Positions 17,898 to 28,702 of a DNA stretch of 64,000 bases are shown piece after piece (position 1 is the first letter of the stretch; every line of letters starts with the position of its first letter). The DNA lies in contig OZ006973.1 of the NCBI GenBank assembly GCA_963931085.1, positions 62,001-126,000 on the forward strand, given 5' to 3'. Made by a program: the position numbers and the translations under genes. The notes under the pieces were generated by a model. The model was not told the origin of the DNA. It worked only from the letters and a program-made list of their open reading frames with translations, and searched no databases. Origin of the DNA: UMGS1994 sp944386155 (GTDB taxonomy: Bacteria > Bacillota > Clostridia > TANB77 > CAG-508).

Positions 17898-17925
17898 TGT
17901 GGATAAGTTTAAAAAATGTGGATAA
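17898..17925 (+). promoter_or_regulatory. Two perfect DnaA-box sequences
   Basis: TGTGGATAA (reverse complement of the DnaA consensus TTATCCACA) occurs at 17898-17906 and again at 17917-17925, in the intergenic region before the surface protein. Whether DnaA binds here is not shown. The rest of 17926-18120 is AT-rich spacer; a near-palindrome AGTCTTATA...AGACT lies near 18083-18102 just before the surface-protein ribosome binding site. Confidence 0.4.
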
Positions 17926-18132
17926 CAAAATCAAATAATCCCTAGAACTGCAGAAAATACAATAAAAAATGAAAAACAAAAGTAACATAAAGTTAAATAA
18001 AAAGTAAATAATCAATAAATCCTTAGAGTATCAAGGAAAACTAAAGAATTAATTTATATATAATAATTGATTATAATTATAAGTCTTATAATATATAGAC
18101 TAAAGTATACGAAAATCTAAGGAGAAATGGAC

Positions 18133-21100
18133 ATGAAAGAAATTTGGAAAAATAAGAAAAACGAACTAGAACAAAAAACAAAGCTTGAAAGTAGCTCTGC
18201 TCTAGAGAGAGAGAGAGAGAGAGAGAGAGAGCAGGCTTTTTAAAGAACGGGAAAAAAGAAAGAAAAAATACACAAAATAGCATAAGAACTGTAAAAATAC
18301 CACTAAGTATAGTCATACTAGTATTAGTAATGACTTTATTTTTAGTGTATTTTTTTGTTTCTAAAAATAATTTAAATTTCTTTAATTCAAGTAATAATTA
18401 TTCAAGTGAAAATATAGATGAAAAAGCAATAGATATAGGGTCAAAAGGTTATATATCATCAGCAGAAATAATCCAAACAAAAACAGGAACAGGACCTTGG
18501 GATGAAAATGATGAGCCAGGAAATGATAGCTCAGAAGATAATGATATAGTTCGTTCATTTGACCAAGTAGTGTGGACAGTAGACTTAACGATGTCACTAA
18601 AAGATAATTCACAAGGAGCATCATTAATTGGAGGAAGAATAGAAGTAGAAGCAGAGTTACCAGAGAATTGTGCAGATGTAATGAAATGGGACTTAGAGTC
18701 AATGTTATGGATGGAAAATGGAAAAGTAAGTGACGATGGAAGAAGTATAACAGGAACATATACAATGACAGATACAGAAGTAACAGTACCAGGAAAACAA
18801 ACTTTAGTATTCGTTCTTAAAGTAGAAGGTGCAGGAAACAAGACAGAGATAGTGCCAACGTTTAGATTTAAATTAACAGGAAATGATGAAGCAGATAAAG
18901 TTTCACTAACTGGAGACACTATAAAAGTAAGTGCAAAAGGAAAATATAATATTCAATTACATAGAAATGATGAATTAGGAACAAAAACAACTGTAGATTA
19001 TGGCAAAGGTAAAAAAAGTGGAAGAATGTATGGTTATACTTTTGCAGTACAATTATATAATGAAAATTCATCAAAAGGATTAAAAGGTATTGAGTATCCA
19101 AAAGATGAAATAAGTTTTGATATAGATTTAAAATTAGAAAGAAGTATGTTTGCGAGTGAAGAACTAGAAGATATAACCACGGAATCTACACCTGTATTGT
19201 GGCAATACGGGGTAAATGATTGGAGCGCTGTTAATGGACAAATTGGAGAAAGAGAATATTTTAGAGCAGCAAACTTTTATAGGTATGACAATGATTTACC
19301 ATTAGGTAAATTTGTGGATTCAGACTTTTCAGTATATAATTCTGGAAATATAAAAATAATTCAAGATGAAAATAAGTTAAAAGTAACAATAAATGAATAT
19401 GGAGTCAATGGAATATTTCCATTATATGATAGTGCATATAGTACTGCGACAACAGAGAAAAATAGAAAAAAAATATACACAGAGAATATAGGAACATTTA
19501 GTGTAGGATTTATGCAGATATTTATTCCAGACACGGATGCAACAACTATAGGTGATAGAAATTATTACTTAACAGTATCAGATAGTAATATGCAAATAAA
19601 TTCTAAAACAGGAGAGATAATAAATACACAGATGTTAAATAAAGATGACAGTATTAGAGTTCAACATGTATTATATAAGCCAGGTTCTTATACTCATAGT
19701 TTATTTGTTTATGATAAGAACGAAACAAGAGGTTCTATAGAATCTAGTCATGGAACTGGTGATGGAAGAGCAAGTCTTGGAATGACAATAACAGTTTATG
19801 CAAAATTTAGGAACAATCTAAATAATGATAATGATGTATATACAGCAAATAAATTTATAAAATTTGATGGTAATGGATATGAACCACTATATTTTTCTGA
19901 TGGGAGTCGATATAAATTAGTTGCATTAAGTGGAAATCCAGAATTTAGAGTTTGGTACGTAACAAAGAAAGATGGAACTAATTGGTCAGATCAAAATGAG
20001 ATGAATAATGGAAATATAGAAGATATGGATATCTATGATAATATAGAGGATATACCAAATAATAAAATATGTGTAGGGGTATATCTAGAAACAATTTCAG
20101 GGTATATTTCAAGGTTTACGGGTGATAATAATATAATTTCAATTCAGTTAAGAATAAAGGATACAGCAGAGATTGGAAAAACATATGGAATAACTCAAAG
20201 AACACAAGTGTGGGTAGAACAATTAGATAGAAAAGTATATTCAGTTTTACATCCAGAAAATGAATACCCAACTCCAACATGGGATTCAGGAAATAGACAG
20301 TATATAAAGACTGAATATAATGAGGAAGGAGAAGTAATTTCAGGAACACATAGTGGAGGAAATGAGTGGGGAAATACTGTACTAGTAGTAGGTTCAAATT
20401 TACATGGAGATATTAGAGCTCTAGAAAATGGAGTAGAAAAAGTAAACTTTGATATAGGGAAAAATGAAAACGTGGTAACATATAGTGTAGAACCACAATT
20501 GGATGCAAATGAAAACATAGCGTCACAAATTTCAAATGTAACACTAAAAGCAGAAGTAACAATACCGGATGGACTAGAATATATAGGAGGTAGTGCAAAT
20601 AGAAATGGAACAAGCTATACAGAACCGGAGATAACAGAAAACACGGATGGTAGCCAGACTTTAGTATGGTATATTTATGGAGTAACAACAGGAGATAATA
20701 TAGAACCAATATTATTTGATGCACAAATAGATAATGAAAGCACGAATGGTATGCAATATACTGTAACATTTGTTGTTTCAGAAGTAATAGGTGATGATGG
20801 AATAAGCAAGATAGGAAATAGCAAGATTGATTTTAGAACATCAACAGAAGCAATAAATATAATAAACTTAGCAAGTCATAGATTATATAAAGAAGTAGAA
20901 GATCCAGTAATAGAGAAAAATGGAGAAATAAAATATAAAATAGTATATGAAAACAAGACAGATGACCCAGTATCAGAATTTCAATTATTAGATATAATGC
21001 CATATAACGGAGATAGTAGAGGAAGTATCTATAATGGAACATATACAATAAAGAATATAAATATAAATCAAACAACAAAAGGAGAAGAAGTAAGTACAGA

Positions 21101-24100
21101 CAATCTAAAGGCATATGTAACAAATTCAGAAGAAGTAAGAAATTTGGTAGCAACAGATGATGGAATAGGAACAGATAGTATATGGCAAGAAAAAGTAGTA
21201 GGAGCAGAAATAAATGAAGAAGCATCAGGAATAGCAGTAAAAGGAAGAGTAGCAGGAAGGACAAAAGTAGAGGTAGAAGTAACATTAAAGACAACAAATA
21301 ATAAAGCAAGAGATGTATATGTAAATAATGCAATGGCACAAGTATATGAAGATTCAGAACAAATGGTAACAGGAAATGTAACAACACAAGTAGTATATAG
21401 AGAAATAAATGGTCGAGTATGGGAAGACTTAAATAAGAATGGAACAATAGATGAGAATGAGCCAGGAATGTCAGGAATAACAGTAACATTAGTAAATACG
21501 GAAACAAATGAAGAAGAGACAAGAACAACAGAAGCAAATGGAGAATATGCATTTGAAGATTTAGCAAAAGGAAATTATAAAGTAAAAGTCTCTGGTTATG
21601 GAGAAGAATATATTTTAACAGAAAAAGGAGTAGGAACAAATCAAGAGATAAATAGTAAGTTTAATGAAGATAGTCAAGAGACAGATGAAATAACAAGATT
21701 AAATAGCATAGCAAGTCCAGAGATAATAGAAGAATACGTAAATGCAGGAATAAAGAAGAAAGAGTTTAAAATAACAACAGAGGTAGAAGGAACAGGAGGA
21801 AGCATAAGTGGAGAAGAAGAAAGTCCATATGAAGTAGTAGATTATGGAGAGAATAGTACAAAAGAAATAATAGCAACGCCAGATTATGGATATAAAGTAA
21901 GTAGCATAGAAGTAAATGGAGAAGAGATAGAGTTTGTAGAAAAAGCAGATCATACAGTAGAGCTAAATAAGTTTATAGACATGAGAGAGGATAAGCATGT
22001 AAAGGTAAGTTTTGAAAGAATAGAAGGAGAAGTAATAGTACACCACTACATAGAAGGAACAGAGAGAAAAGTACCATCAAAAGAAGGAAAAGAAGTAGCA
22101 GATGAAAAGATAGAAGGATATGTAGGAGAAAAGTATAGTACACAAGTATCAGAAGAAGTAGATGAAGGATATGAAAATGTAAGTGTAACAGGAGAGACAG
22201 AAGGCAAGATAGAAGAAAACACAAAAGAAGTAATCTATTATTATAATTTAAAAGATCCAATAATAGCATCAGAAATAACAAAAGAATCAAAAACAAAAGA
22301 GATAGTAGAATCAACAGGAAAAGTAGAATATGAAATAACATATAAAGCAGAAGTACAAGATTATAGAGGGAAAGTATTAGTAACAATAGTAGATTATCTA
22401 CCATATGAAATAAATGTAAAAGAATCAGAAATAGCAGGAGGGGAATATGACTATAATACAAAGACAATCATGTGGGAAGAAGAGATAGAGAACGTAGATA
22501 CATATAAAGATGGAGCAAAAGAGATAAGTATAACAAAAAATATAGAATTAGTATTTATGGACTTAGATGGAAGTGAAGAAGAAATAATAAATAAAGTAGA
22601 TGGAACAATAAATCTATATACACCAGAAAAGACAGAGGTAGTAGAAAATGAAAATAAAGTACCAATAAATATAAAAGGAACAGTAATAGCAAAATACTTA
22701 GAAGAGGGAACAGACAAAGTATTAGCAAAAGAAGAAACATATAAAGACAAAGTAGGAAATCCTTATGAAACAGAACAAAAAGATATAACAGGATATGATT
22801 TTGTAAAAGTTGATGGCATAGCAAATGGTACTATTGATAAAGAATTAATAGAAGTAATCTATTATTATAAATTAAAAGATCCAGTAATAACATCAGAAAT
22901 AACAAAAGGAAGTAATCTAGATAAAATAACATCAGCAGAAAATGAAATAACATATGATATAAGTTATAAAGCAGAAATAAAAGATTATAGAGGAAATGGA
23001 AAAGTAACAATAGTAGATTATTTACCAAGTAAAATAGACATAGAAAAATCAGACATAGCAGAAGGAAAGTATGATGAAGAAAACTTAACAATAACATGGG
23101 AAGAAGAAATAGAAAATATAGATACATATACAAATGGAGCAAAAGAAGTAGAAATAGAAAAGACGGTAAAAGTAGTATATGAAAATCTAGATGAAGTAGG
23201 AGCAAACATAGTAAATAGAGTAGAAGGAAAAGTAGAATTAGAAACACCAGAAAAAGAAGAAACAGTAGAAGATGAAATAACGACTCCAGTAGAGATCCCA
23301 GGAACAGTAATAGTAAAATACTTAGAAGAAGGAACAGAAAGAGTATTAGCAGAGCAAGAAGAAATAAATGGAATAATAGGAAGCGCTTATAAGACAGGTA
23401 AGAAAGACATAGTGGGATATGATTATGTAAGAGTTGTAGGATTAGAAGAAGGAAAATTAACAGAAAAGACAATAGAAGTAATATACTATTACAGAATAAA
23501 ACCAGTAAACATTATACAAAATGAAGTAACAAAAGATGGAACATTAAGTATAGAAGAAAGAACAGATAAAGTATCATATAACTTAGTATATGAAGGAGTA
23601 ATAGACACATATAGAGGAGAAGTAGTAGTATACTTAGAAGATACACTTCCATATAAGATAGACGTAGATGAATCTAACTTAGATGGAGGAACATATGATG
23701 AAGATACTAATACAATTAAGTGGTATGAAAATATAGGAGAAGTAGATACATTAAAGACAGGAGAGAATATTCCAGAGACAATAAGAGTAGAAAAGAACAT
23801 TGAAGTATTATATGAGAATATAGACGTATATAAGGAATCAATAATAAATAATCTTAAAGGAGTAATGTATTTACCAGCAAATAATAAGACAGTAGAAGAT
23901 GAAGACGACCACGAAACAGATATAAACGTAAAAGGTGATTTAGTAGTAAAATATGTAGATAAAGTGGCAGGAGAAGAAATAGCAGAGAGAGTAGAAAAGA
24001 CAGGAAGAGTAGGAACAGCATATGATGTATCAGGAGATAAGAAAGAAATAGAAGGATATACTATTGTCGAAGAGCCAGCAGTAAAGACAGGAATATATAC

Positions 24101-26147
24101 AGAAGAAAAACAAGAAAAGATATATTATTATGCAAAGAATACAGATGTACATGTAAGATATGTAGATAAAGCATTAGGAGAAGAAATAGCAGAAGATGAG
24201 GTAATAAAAGGATATGAAGGAAAACAATATGAGACAGATAAGAAAGAAATAGAAGGATATACATTTGTAGAAGACAGTGGAAATACAGAAGGAACGATGG
24301 AAAGAGACAGAATAGAAGTAGTATACTACTATCTATATAATACTAAAGCTAGAGTAGAACATAGAGATAGAAATAATGATGAACTACTTGGCGCTGAAGA
24401 AAAAGATGGATTAGTAGGTGATATATATGAAACATCACCAAAAGATTTTGAAGGATATGTATTAGTAGAAGAACCAGAAGAGAAAACAATAGTAATGCAA
24501 AGAGAAGAAGTTGTCGTTATTTATTGGTATTCATATGTATCAGGAGGAGTAATAGAAAAACACATAGATGATATAACAGGAGAAGTATTAGATGAGAAAG
24601 TATATGAAGGAACAGAAGGAGACCCATATGAAACACATGAAAAAGAGTTCCCAATATATGATCTAGTAGAAGAGAAATATCCAGAAAACAGTAAAGGAAC
24701 AATGACAAGAGACGTAATAGAAGTAAAATATTATTACATAAAGAGAGCATCAGTAAGAGTAGAGTATATAGACAAAGTAAATAATGAAAAGCTTACAGAA
24801 GATGTAATAATAAAAGGACATGAAAATGATGAATATAAGACAGAAGAAAAAGAATTTGAAGGATATGACTTAGTAGAAATACCAGAAAATGCAACAGGGG
24901 AGATGAAAATAACAGTAAATGAAGACGGAACATATGAAACAGAAATAGTAGTAACATATTATTATAAATACATCTCAGCAGGAGTAATAGAAAAACATAT
25001 AGATGAAATAACAGGAGAAGTACTAGCAGAAGAAGAGTATAAAGGATACGAAGGAGATAAATATAAGACAGAAGAAAAAGAATTTACAGGATATGATTTA
25101 GTAGAAGAGAAGTATCCAGAAAACAGTGAAGGCACAATGACAAGAGAAGTAATAGAAGTAGATTATTATTACATAAAGAAAGCAAATGTAAGAGTAGAGT
25201 ATATAGATAAGTTAACAGGAGAGAAATTAACAGAAGATGTAATAATCTCAGGACATGAAAATGATGAATATAAGACAGAACAAAAAGAGTTTGAAGGATA
25301 TGACTTTATAGAAGTAGTAGGAAATACAGAAGGAGTAATGAACCCAGATGAAGAAATAATAATCACATATTATTACTTAAAACCAGCAACAGTAGTAGTA
25401 AGATACTTAGAAGAAGAGACAGAAAAAGAGTTAGAACAAGAAGATGTTATTTTGGGACATGAAGGAGACGAATATGTAACAGGAGCAAAAGAGATAGAGT
25501 ACTATAAGATATCAAAGTTACCAGATAATGCAGCAGGCACAATGAAAGATACAATCTATGTAACATATTATTATAAGAGAAAGACAGTAGACTTTAGTAT
25601 AGACAAGAAGATAGGAAGAATAGAGATAGACGGAAAGAAACAAAGAATAACAAATGAGGAACTCGGAAAAGCAGAAGTATATAGAAAGAGCATAAATAGT
25701 ACAGAAATAAGAGTAGAATATGAAATAGAGGTAAGAAATGAAGGAGAGATAGCAGGAAAGGTAACAATCTTAGAGAAGATACCAGAATACTTAAGTATGA
25801 AAAAAGCAGATAATCCAGGATGGGAAATAACAGGAAATGAAGCAAGATATGAGACAGAAGAGATAGGAGTAGGAGAAAGCAAGACATATAAAGTAGTAAT
25901 GGAATGGAAAAAAGGAGACGGACACTTTGGAATGCAAACAAACATAGCAAAAATAGAAGAAGTTTCAACACCATCAGGATTTGAAGAAGAAAACCTACAA
26001 AACAACGCAGATGAAGCAGAAGTAATGATAACAATCTCAACAGGTGTAGAAAAGGTATCAGGAATAGTACTAATAGCACTAATATACATAGCAGCAGTCA
26101 TTTATATGAATAGAAGATTTACTATAAGAAAAGATGATAAGGAATAA
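18133..26147 (+). CDS. Giant MucBP-repeat surface protein, phase-OFF by an AG-repeat frameshift
   Basis: The ATG at 18133 has AAGGAG 8 nt upstream. As sequenced, its frame runs 36 residues through the AG repeat and stops at 18241-18243. The body frame, open from just after a TAG at 18192 to 26147, encodes a basic segment, a transmembrane helix (IPLSIVILVLVMTLFLVYFFV, 18297 onward), an N-terminal adhesin-like region to about 21400, a Cna-B/SdrD-like domain (INGRVWEDLNKNGTIDENE), three Ig-like units of about 135 residues, 11 MucBP repeats (typically VRVEYIDK...YYY) and a C-terminal helix with RRFTIRK. There is no LPXTG. With 13 or 16 AG units it becomes one chain of about 2,670 residues. The likely role is a mucin- or surface-binding protein. 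Confidence 0.85.
18204..18231 (+). repeat. (AG)14 dinucleotide repeat in the coding start of the surface protein
   Basis: 28 nt of uninterrupted AG, coding alternating Glu-Arg in the start frame. It lies about 70 nt after the ATG. Changes of one unit shift the frame, so it acts as a potential on/off switch. Confidence 0.95.
24541..25390 (+). repeat. Tandem duplication of a two-MucBP unit (period about 436 bp)
   Basis: The stretch starting GGAGTAATAGAAAAACA near 24545 recurs near 24981. Both copies encode GVIEKHID...ITGEVL followed by VRVEYIDK...HENDEYKTE. The near identity points to recent duplication and potential length variation by recombination. Confidence 0.8.
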
Positions 26148-26162
26148 TAAATAACAGTAAAA

Positions 26163-26199
26163 AAAGACAAACAGTTAAATTTTAAACTGTTTGTCTTTT
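26163..26199. terminator. Bidirectional terminator between surface protein and ATPase genes
   Basis: AAAGACAAACAGTTTAAA-type stem pairing with AACTGTTTGTCTTT and a T-rich exit. A second copy of the same stem lies at 28098-28136 after the duplicated 3' fragment. Confidence 0.85.
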
Positions 26200-26212
26200 A
26201 TATTGTAAAGAT

Positions 26213-27466
26213 TTAATAATCTAAGCTATTTGGGTCTAAAAGAAAATCATAAATACTCATTAGAATAATACCATTATCATATCTTGATCTCTTTACATCA
26301 TTACCAACGATGATAATTTTCTTAAAGAAGTCATTTACATTAATTAAAGATTTTTGTTCTTGTTTTATTTTTTCTGTAGATTTCATCTCTAAAGCTGATT
26401 GTATATATATCTTATTGTTTCCCTTATTAGCTATAAAGTCAATTTCTAATTGTTTTTGTGTATTTCCTTCTCTAATAGGTACTGAACCAACATCTACATT
26501 ATATCCACGTTTTTTAAGTTCGATATAAATAACATTTTCCATAGTGTGTGATAATTCGTCACTTTGTCTAAAATCAAGGAAAGAGTTTCTAATTCCCATA
26601 TCTGTAAAATAATATTTTTGAGGTGTTTCAATAAATTTTTTCCCTCTAACATCAAATCTTCTTGCTTTTTCTATTATAAAAGCATTTTGTAAATATTCCA
26701 AATAATTATATATAGTTTTATCGCTCATGCTTGATTGTCTATCTCTTTCCTTAAAAACATTTGATAATTTTAAAGGATTTGTTAGACTTCCTATATCAGA
26801 TGCAATTATTTGTACTAACATTTCTAGTTCTTCTTTATTTTTAATGTTATTTCTATCAACAATATCATTAATATATACATTATCTTTTTGCATTTTTAAA
26901 TAATTAATTTTACTAGTATCTGTTTTTGATAAAATTGTTAATGGTAATCCTCCAAAAGTATAATATTCGCTTAATGCACGTTCATAAGATCCATCATATA
27001 CTGAATAAAATTCTAAAAAAGAAAGTGGATATACACGTATTTCATCACCTCTTCCTCTAAATTCTGTTACTATATCAGATGATAGAAATTTAGAGTTACT
27101 TCCTGTTACGTAAATCTCTATATTATTAATATGCATGAAACCAATTAAAACAGATTCAAAGTTTTTAACTTCTTGTATTTCATCAAGTAAAAGATAGTAT
27201 TTATTATTATCTTTTATTAAGCTTCTTATATAAGAATCAAGTTCGTCAGGATCTAAATATTTTTTATTTATATTTTCATCTAAACTTAACTGTATTATAT
27301 GTTCATTATCCATACCTTGTTCAATTAGATAGTTCTTAAATATAGTATTTAGTAGATATGATTTTCCACATCTTCTAATACCTGTAATTATTTTAATAAG
27401 TTGATTATCTATTCTATCAATAAGTTCTTTTAAATAATAATCTCTTTTTATTTCCATAAAAGACAC
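26213..27466 (-). CDS. DUF4143-type AAA ATPase with nuclease-like C-terminus
   Basis: 417 residues. Walker A GIRRCGKS (about 30-37) and Walker B YLLLDEIQ are followed by a winged-helix-like middle (DRQSSMSDKTIYNYLEYLQNAFI) and the DUF4143 region (GKKFIETPQKYYFTDMGIRNSFL), ending with LEIDFIANKGNNKIYIQ, which resembles a PD-(D/E)XK nuclease core. Such ATPases are often present in many copies in anaerobes; their role is unsettled. AGGAGGTG lies before the ATG. It lies between the surface gene and the copy of that gene's 3' end, and its promoter is bracketed by TTACGAA inverted repeats, so it may have arrived by transfer. Confidence 0.8.
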   Translation of the reverse strand: MSFMEIKRDYYLKELIDRIDNQLIKIITGIRRCGKSYLLNTIFKNYLIEQGMDNEHIIQLSLDENINKKYLDPDELDSYIRSLIKDNNKYYLLLDEIQEVKNFESVLIGFMHINNIEIYVTGSNSKFLSSDIVTEFRGRGDEIRVYPLSFLEFYSVYDGSYERALSEYYTFGGLPLTILSKTDTSKINYLKMQKDNVYINDIVDRNNIKNKEELEMLVQIIASDIGSLTNPLKLSNVFKERDRQSSMSDKTIYNYLEYLQNAFIIEKARRFDVRGKKFIETPQKYYFTDMGIRNSFLDFRQSDELSHTMENVIYIELKKRGYNVDVGSVPIREGNTQKQLEIDFIANKGNNKIYIQSALEMKSTEKIKQEQKSLINVNDFFKKIIIVGNDVKRSRYDNGIILMSIYDFLLDPNSLDY

Positions 27467-27470
27467 CTCC

Positions 27471-27510
27471 TATTACGAAAAATGTGCAAAAACGTAACTT
27501 ATTCGTAATA
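27471..27510. repeat. TTACGAA inverted repeat 1
   Basis: TATTACGAA / TTCGTAATA arms with ATGTGCAAAAACGTAACTTA-type centre, in the ATPase leader between -10 and start codon. It is a candidate operator. Confidence 0.6.
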
Positions 27511-27540
27511 ATTATAACATATTAGTATAGTAATAGTCAA
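27511..27540 (-). promoter_or_regulatory. Promoter of the DUF4143 ATPase gene
   Basis: On the minus strand TTGACT (27535-27540), 18-bp spacer, TATAAT (27511-27516). Inverted repeats 1 and 2 lie directly downstream and upstream of it. Confidence 0.65.
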
Positions 27541-27546
27541 TTTTCT

Positions 27547-27584
27547 ATTACGAAAAATGTGCAAAAAATCACTTTTTTCGTAAT
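27547..27584. repeat. TTACGAA inverted repeat 2
   Basis: ATTACGAA / TTCGTAAT arms; the left half TTTCTATTACGAAAAATG extends to TGCAAAA at 27566 and is repeated in inverted orientation at 28200-28224. Confidence 0.6.
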
Positions 27585-27761
27585 GAAACTTATACTTTTA
27601 TATTAGTATATTCAGATAAACAGTTATTAATCATAGAAAGAGTGGATTATAAAAAATGTAATTAAAAATTAAAATTTTTCCTTAAAATAGAATATCCGTA
27701 AAAAGTTATAAAAAAATTTATAGAATATGGAAAATGAGCCGTTTACAAGCATTATCAATGG

Positions 27762-28088
27762 TGGGAAATAACAGGAAATGAAGCAAGATATGAGACAGAA
27801 GAGATAGGAGTAGGAGAAAGCAAGACATATAAAGTAGTAATGGAATGGAAAAAAGGAGACGGACATTTTGGAATGCAGACAAACATAGCAAAAATAGAAA
27901 CAGTAGAAACACCATCAGGATTTGAAGAAGAAAACCTACAAAACAACGCAGATGAAGCAGAAGTAATGATAACAATCTCAACAGGTGTAGAAAAGGTATC
28001 AGGAATAGTACTAATAGCACTAATATACATAGCAGCAGTCATTTATATGAATAGAAGATTTACTATAAGAAAAGAGAATAAGGAATAA
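27762..28088 (+). pseudogene. Partial second copy of the surface-protein 3' end
   Basis: 327 bp matching 25821-26147 with no gaps and 9 mismatches by hand alignment, covering the last domain, membrane helix and stop codon. The frame is open from WWEITGNEARYE but has no start or upstream domains; a TGA lies just before it. The 3' terminator is also similar to that of the main gene. It is probably the remnant of a paralogous surface-protein gene, or a silent cassette able to recombine with the main gene. Confidence 0.85.
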
Positions 28089-28097
28089 TAATTATTT

Positions 28098-28136
28098 AAG
28101 ACAAACAGTTAGTTTTTAGCTGTTTGTCTTATTTTT
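28098..28136 (+). terminator. Terminator after the partial surface-gene copy
   Basis: AAGACAAACAGTT / AGCTGTTTGTCTT stem then ATTTTTT, paralogous to the terminator at 26163-26199. Confidence 0.8.
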
Positions 28137-28180
28137 TATATTTTTTTGTTTTTTATAGTTATATATTTTTATTAAAAAGC

Positions 28181-28220
28181 TATTACGAATTTAGTGCAGT
28201 TTTGCACAAAATTCGTAATA
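28181..28220. repeat. TTACGAA inverted repeat 3
   Basis: TATTACGAATTT-GTGCA / TGCACAAAATTCGTAATA, a nearly perfect 40-bp palindrome. With repeat 2 it frames the 27542-28224 segment. Confidence 0.65.
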
Positions 28221-28263
28221 GAAACAAAATAGTCATAAATAAATATATTTCTAAGTCTAAGTA

Positions 28264-28293
28264 TTGACAAAGAACTTATGAAAGTATTATAAT
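28264..28293 (+). promoter_or_regulatory. Promoter of tRNA-Lys (CTT)
   Basis: TTGACA (28264-28269), 18-bp spacer, TATAAT (28288-28293), 21 bp before the tRNA. Confidence 0.8.
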
Positions 28294-28314
28294 AATCATT
28301 GTTAATTAATAAAT

Positions 28315-28390
28315 GCGCCATTAGCTCAGTTGGTAGAGCAGGTGACTCTTAATCACAAGGTCGGAGGTTCGACCCCTCTATGGCGCACCA
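28315..28390 (+). tRNA. tRNA-Lys (CTT)
   Basis: 76 nt: acceptor GCGCCAT / ATGGCGC, anticodon loop CTCTTAA giving CTT, GTTCGACC T-arm, encoded CCA. Confidence 0.95.
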
Positions 28391-28391
28391 A

Positions 28392-28417
28392 AGGACTGCA
28401 TATAGCAGTTCTTTTTT
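28392..28417 (+). terminator. Terminator of tRNA-Lys (CTT)
   Basis: GGACTGC / GCAGTTC stem with a 5-nt loop and TTTTTT. Confidence 0.85.
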
Positions 28418-28497
28418 GTTTTCATTAAATTATTAATTATTTTAATGTTTTTTGAATAATATTTTATTTAATGAATAAAATATTAATAGACAAGTCA

Positions 28498-28526
28498 TTT
28501 ACTTTACATAAAAAACGTGTTATAAT
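28498..28526 (+). promoter_or_regulatory. Promoter of the 32-residue peptide gene
   Basis: TTTACT (28498-28503), 17-bp spacer, TATAAT (28521-28526). A leader hairpin GTTCCA / TGGAAC follows at 28534-28550. Confidence 0.55.
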
Positions 28527-28574
28527 ATTAATTGTTCCAAGAAATGGAACGGATGTTAAATAGAGGTGATTATT

Positions 28575-28673
28575 ATGGAAGGCGTATACAATTCTCCATA
28601 TGGCATTAGTCCATATAACATTGAATATCTTCCAAATGCAATGTTTGGTAAGGTAGACAAAGAGTATTTATAA
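28575..28673 (+). CDS. Small peptide of unknown function (32 residues)
   Basis: MEGVYNSPYGISPYNIEYLP starts the peptide, which ends in VDKEYL. It is Tyr/Pro/Asn-rich with no membrane helix. The ATG has GAGGTGAT 6 nt upstream and lies in its own transcription unit: promoter at 28498-28526, leader hairpin, and terminator at 28703-28733. That complete set of signals supports expression, although no family is recognised. The composition recalls small spore-coat-type peptides, but this is a guess. Confidence 0.55.
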   Translation: MEGVYNSPYGISPYNIEYLPNAMFGKVDKEYL

Positions 28674-28702
28674 TATAATAAAAATTTTAATTATATAAAA
28701 AT

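Noticed and set aside
17898..17925. Chromosomal replication origin
   Set aside because: Only two boxes, with no dnaA, dnaN or AT-rich unwinding cluster nearby.
18330..18332. ATG at 18330 as real start of the surface protein
   Set aside because: It falls inside the transmembrane helix, has no ribosome binding site, and the upstream frame continues the helix.
24541..25390. Repeats in the surface gene considered as a CRISPR array
   Set aside because: The repeats are about 436 bp, coding and in frame; there are no short repeats with unique spacers.
20833..26101. Long Leu-rich minus-strand frames opposite the surface-protein gene
   Set aside because: They are complements of purine-rich A-ending codons; no ribosome binding site, and the plus-strand domains are clear.
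27840..28088. 82-residue frame treated as a separate gene
   Set aside because: It is the tail of the partial surface-gene copy, without ribosome binding site or start of its own.
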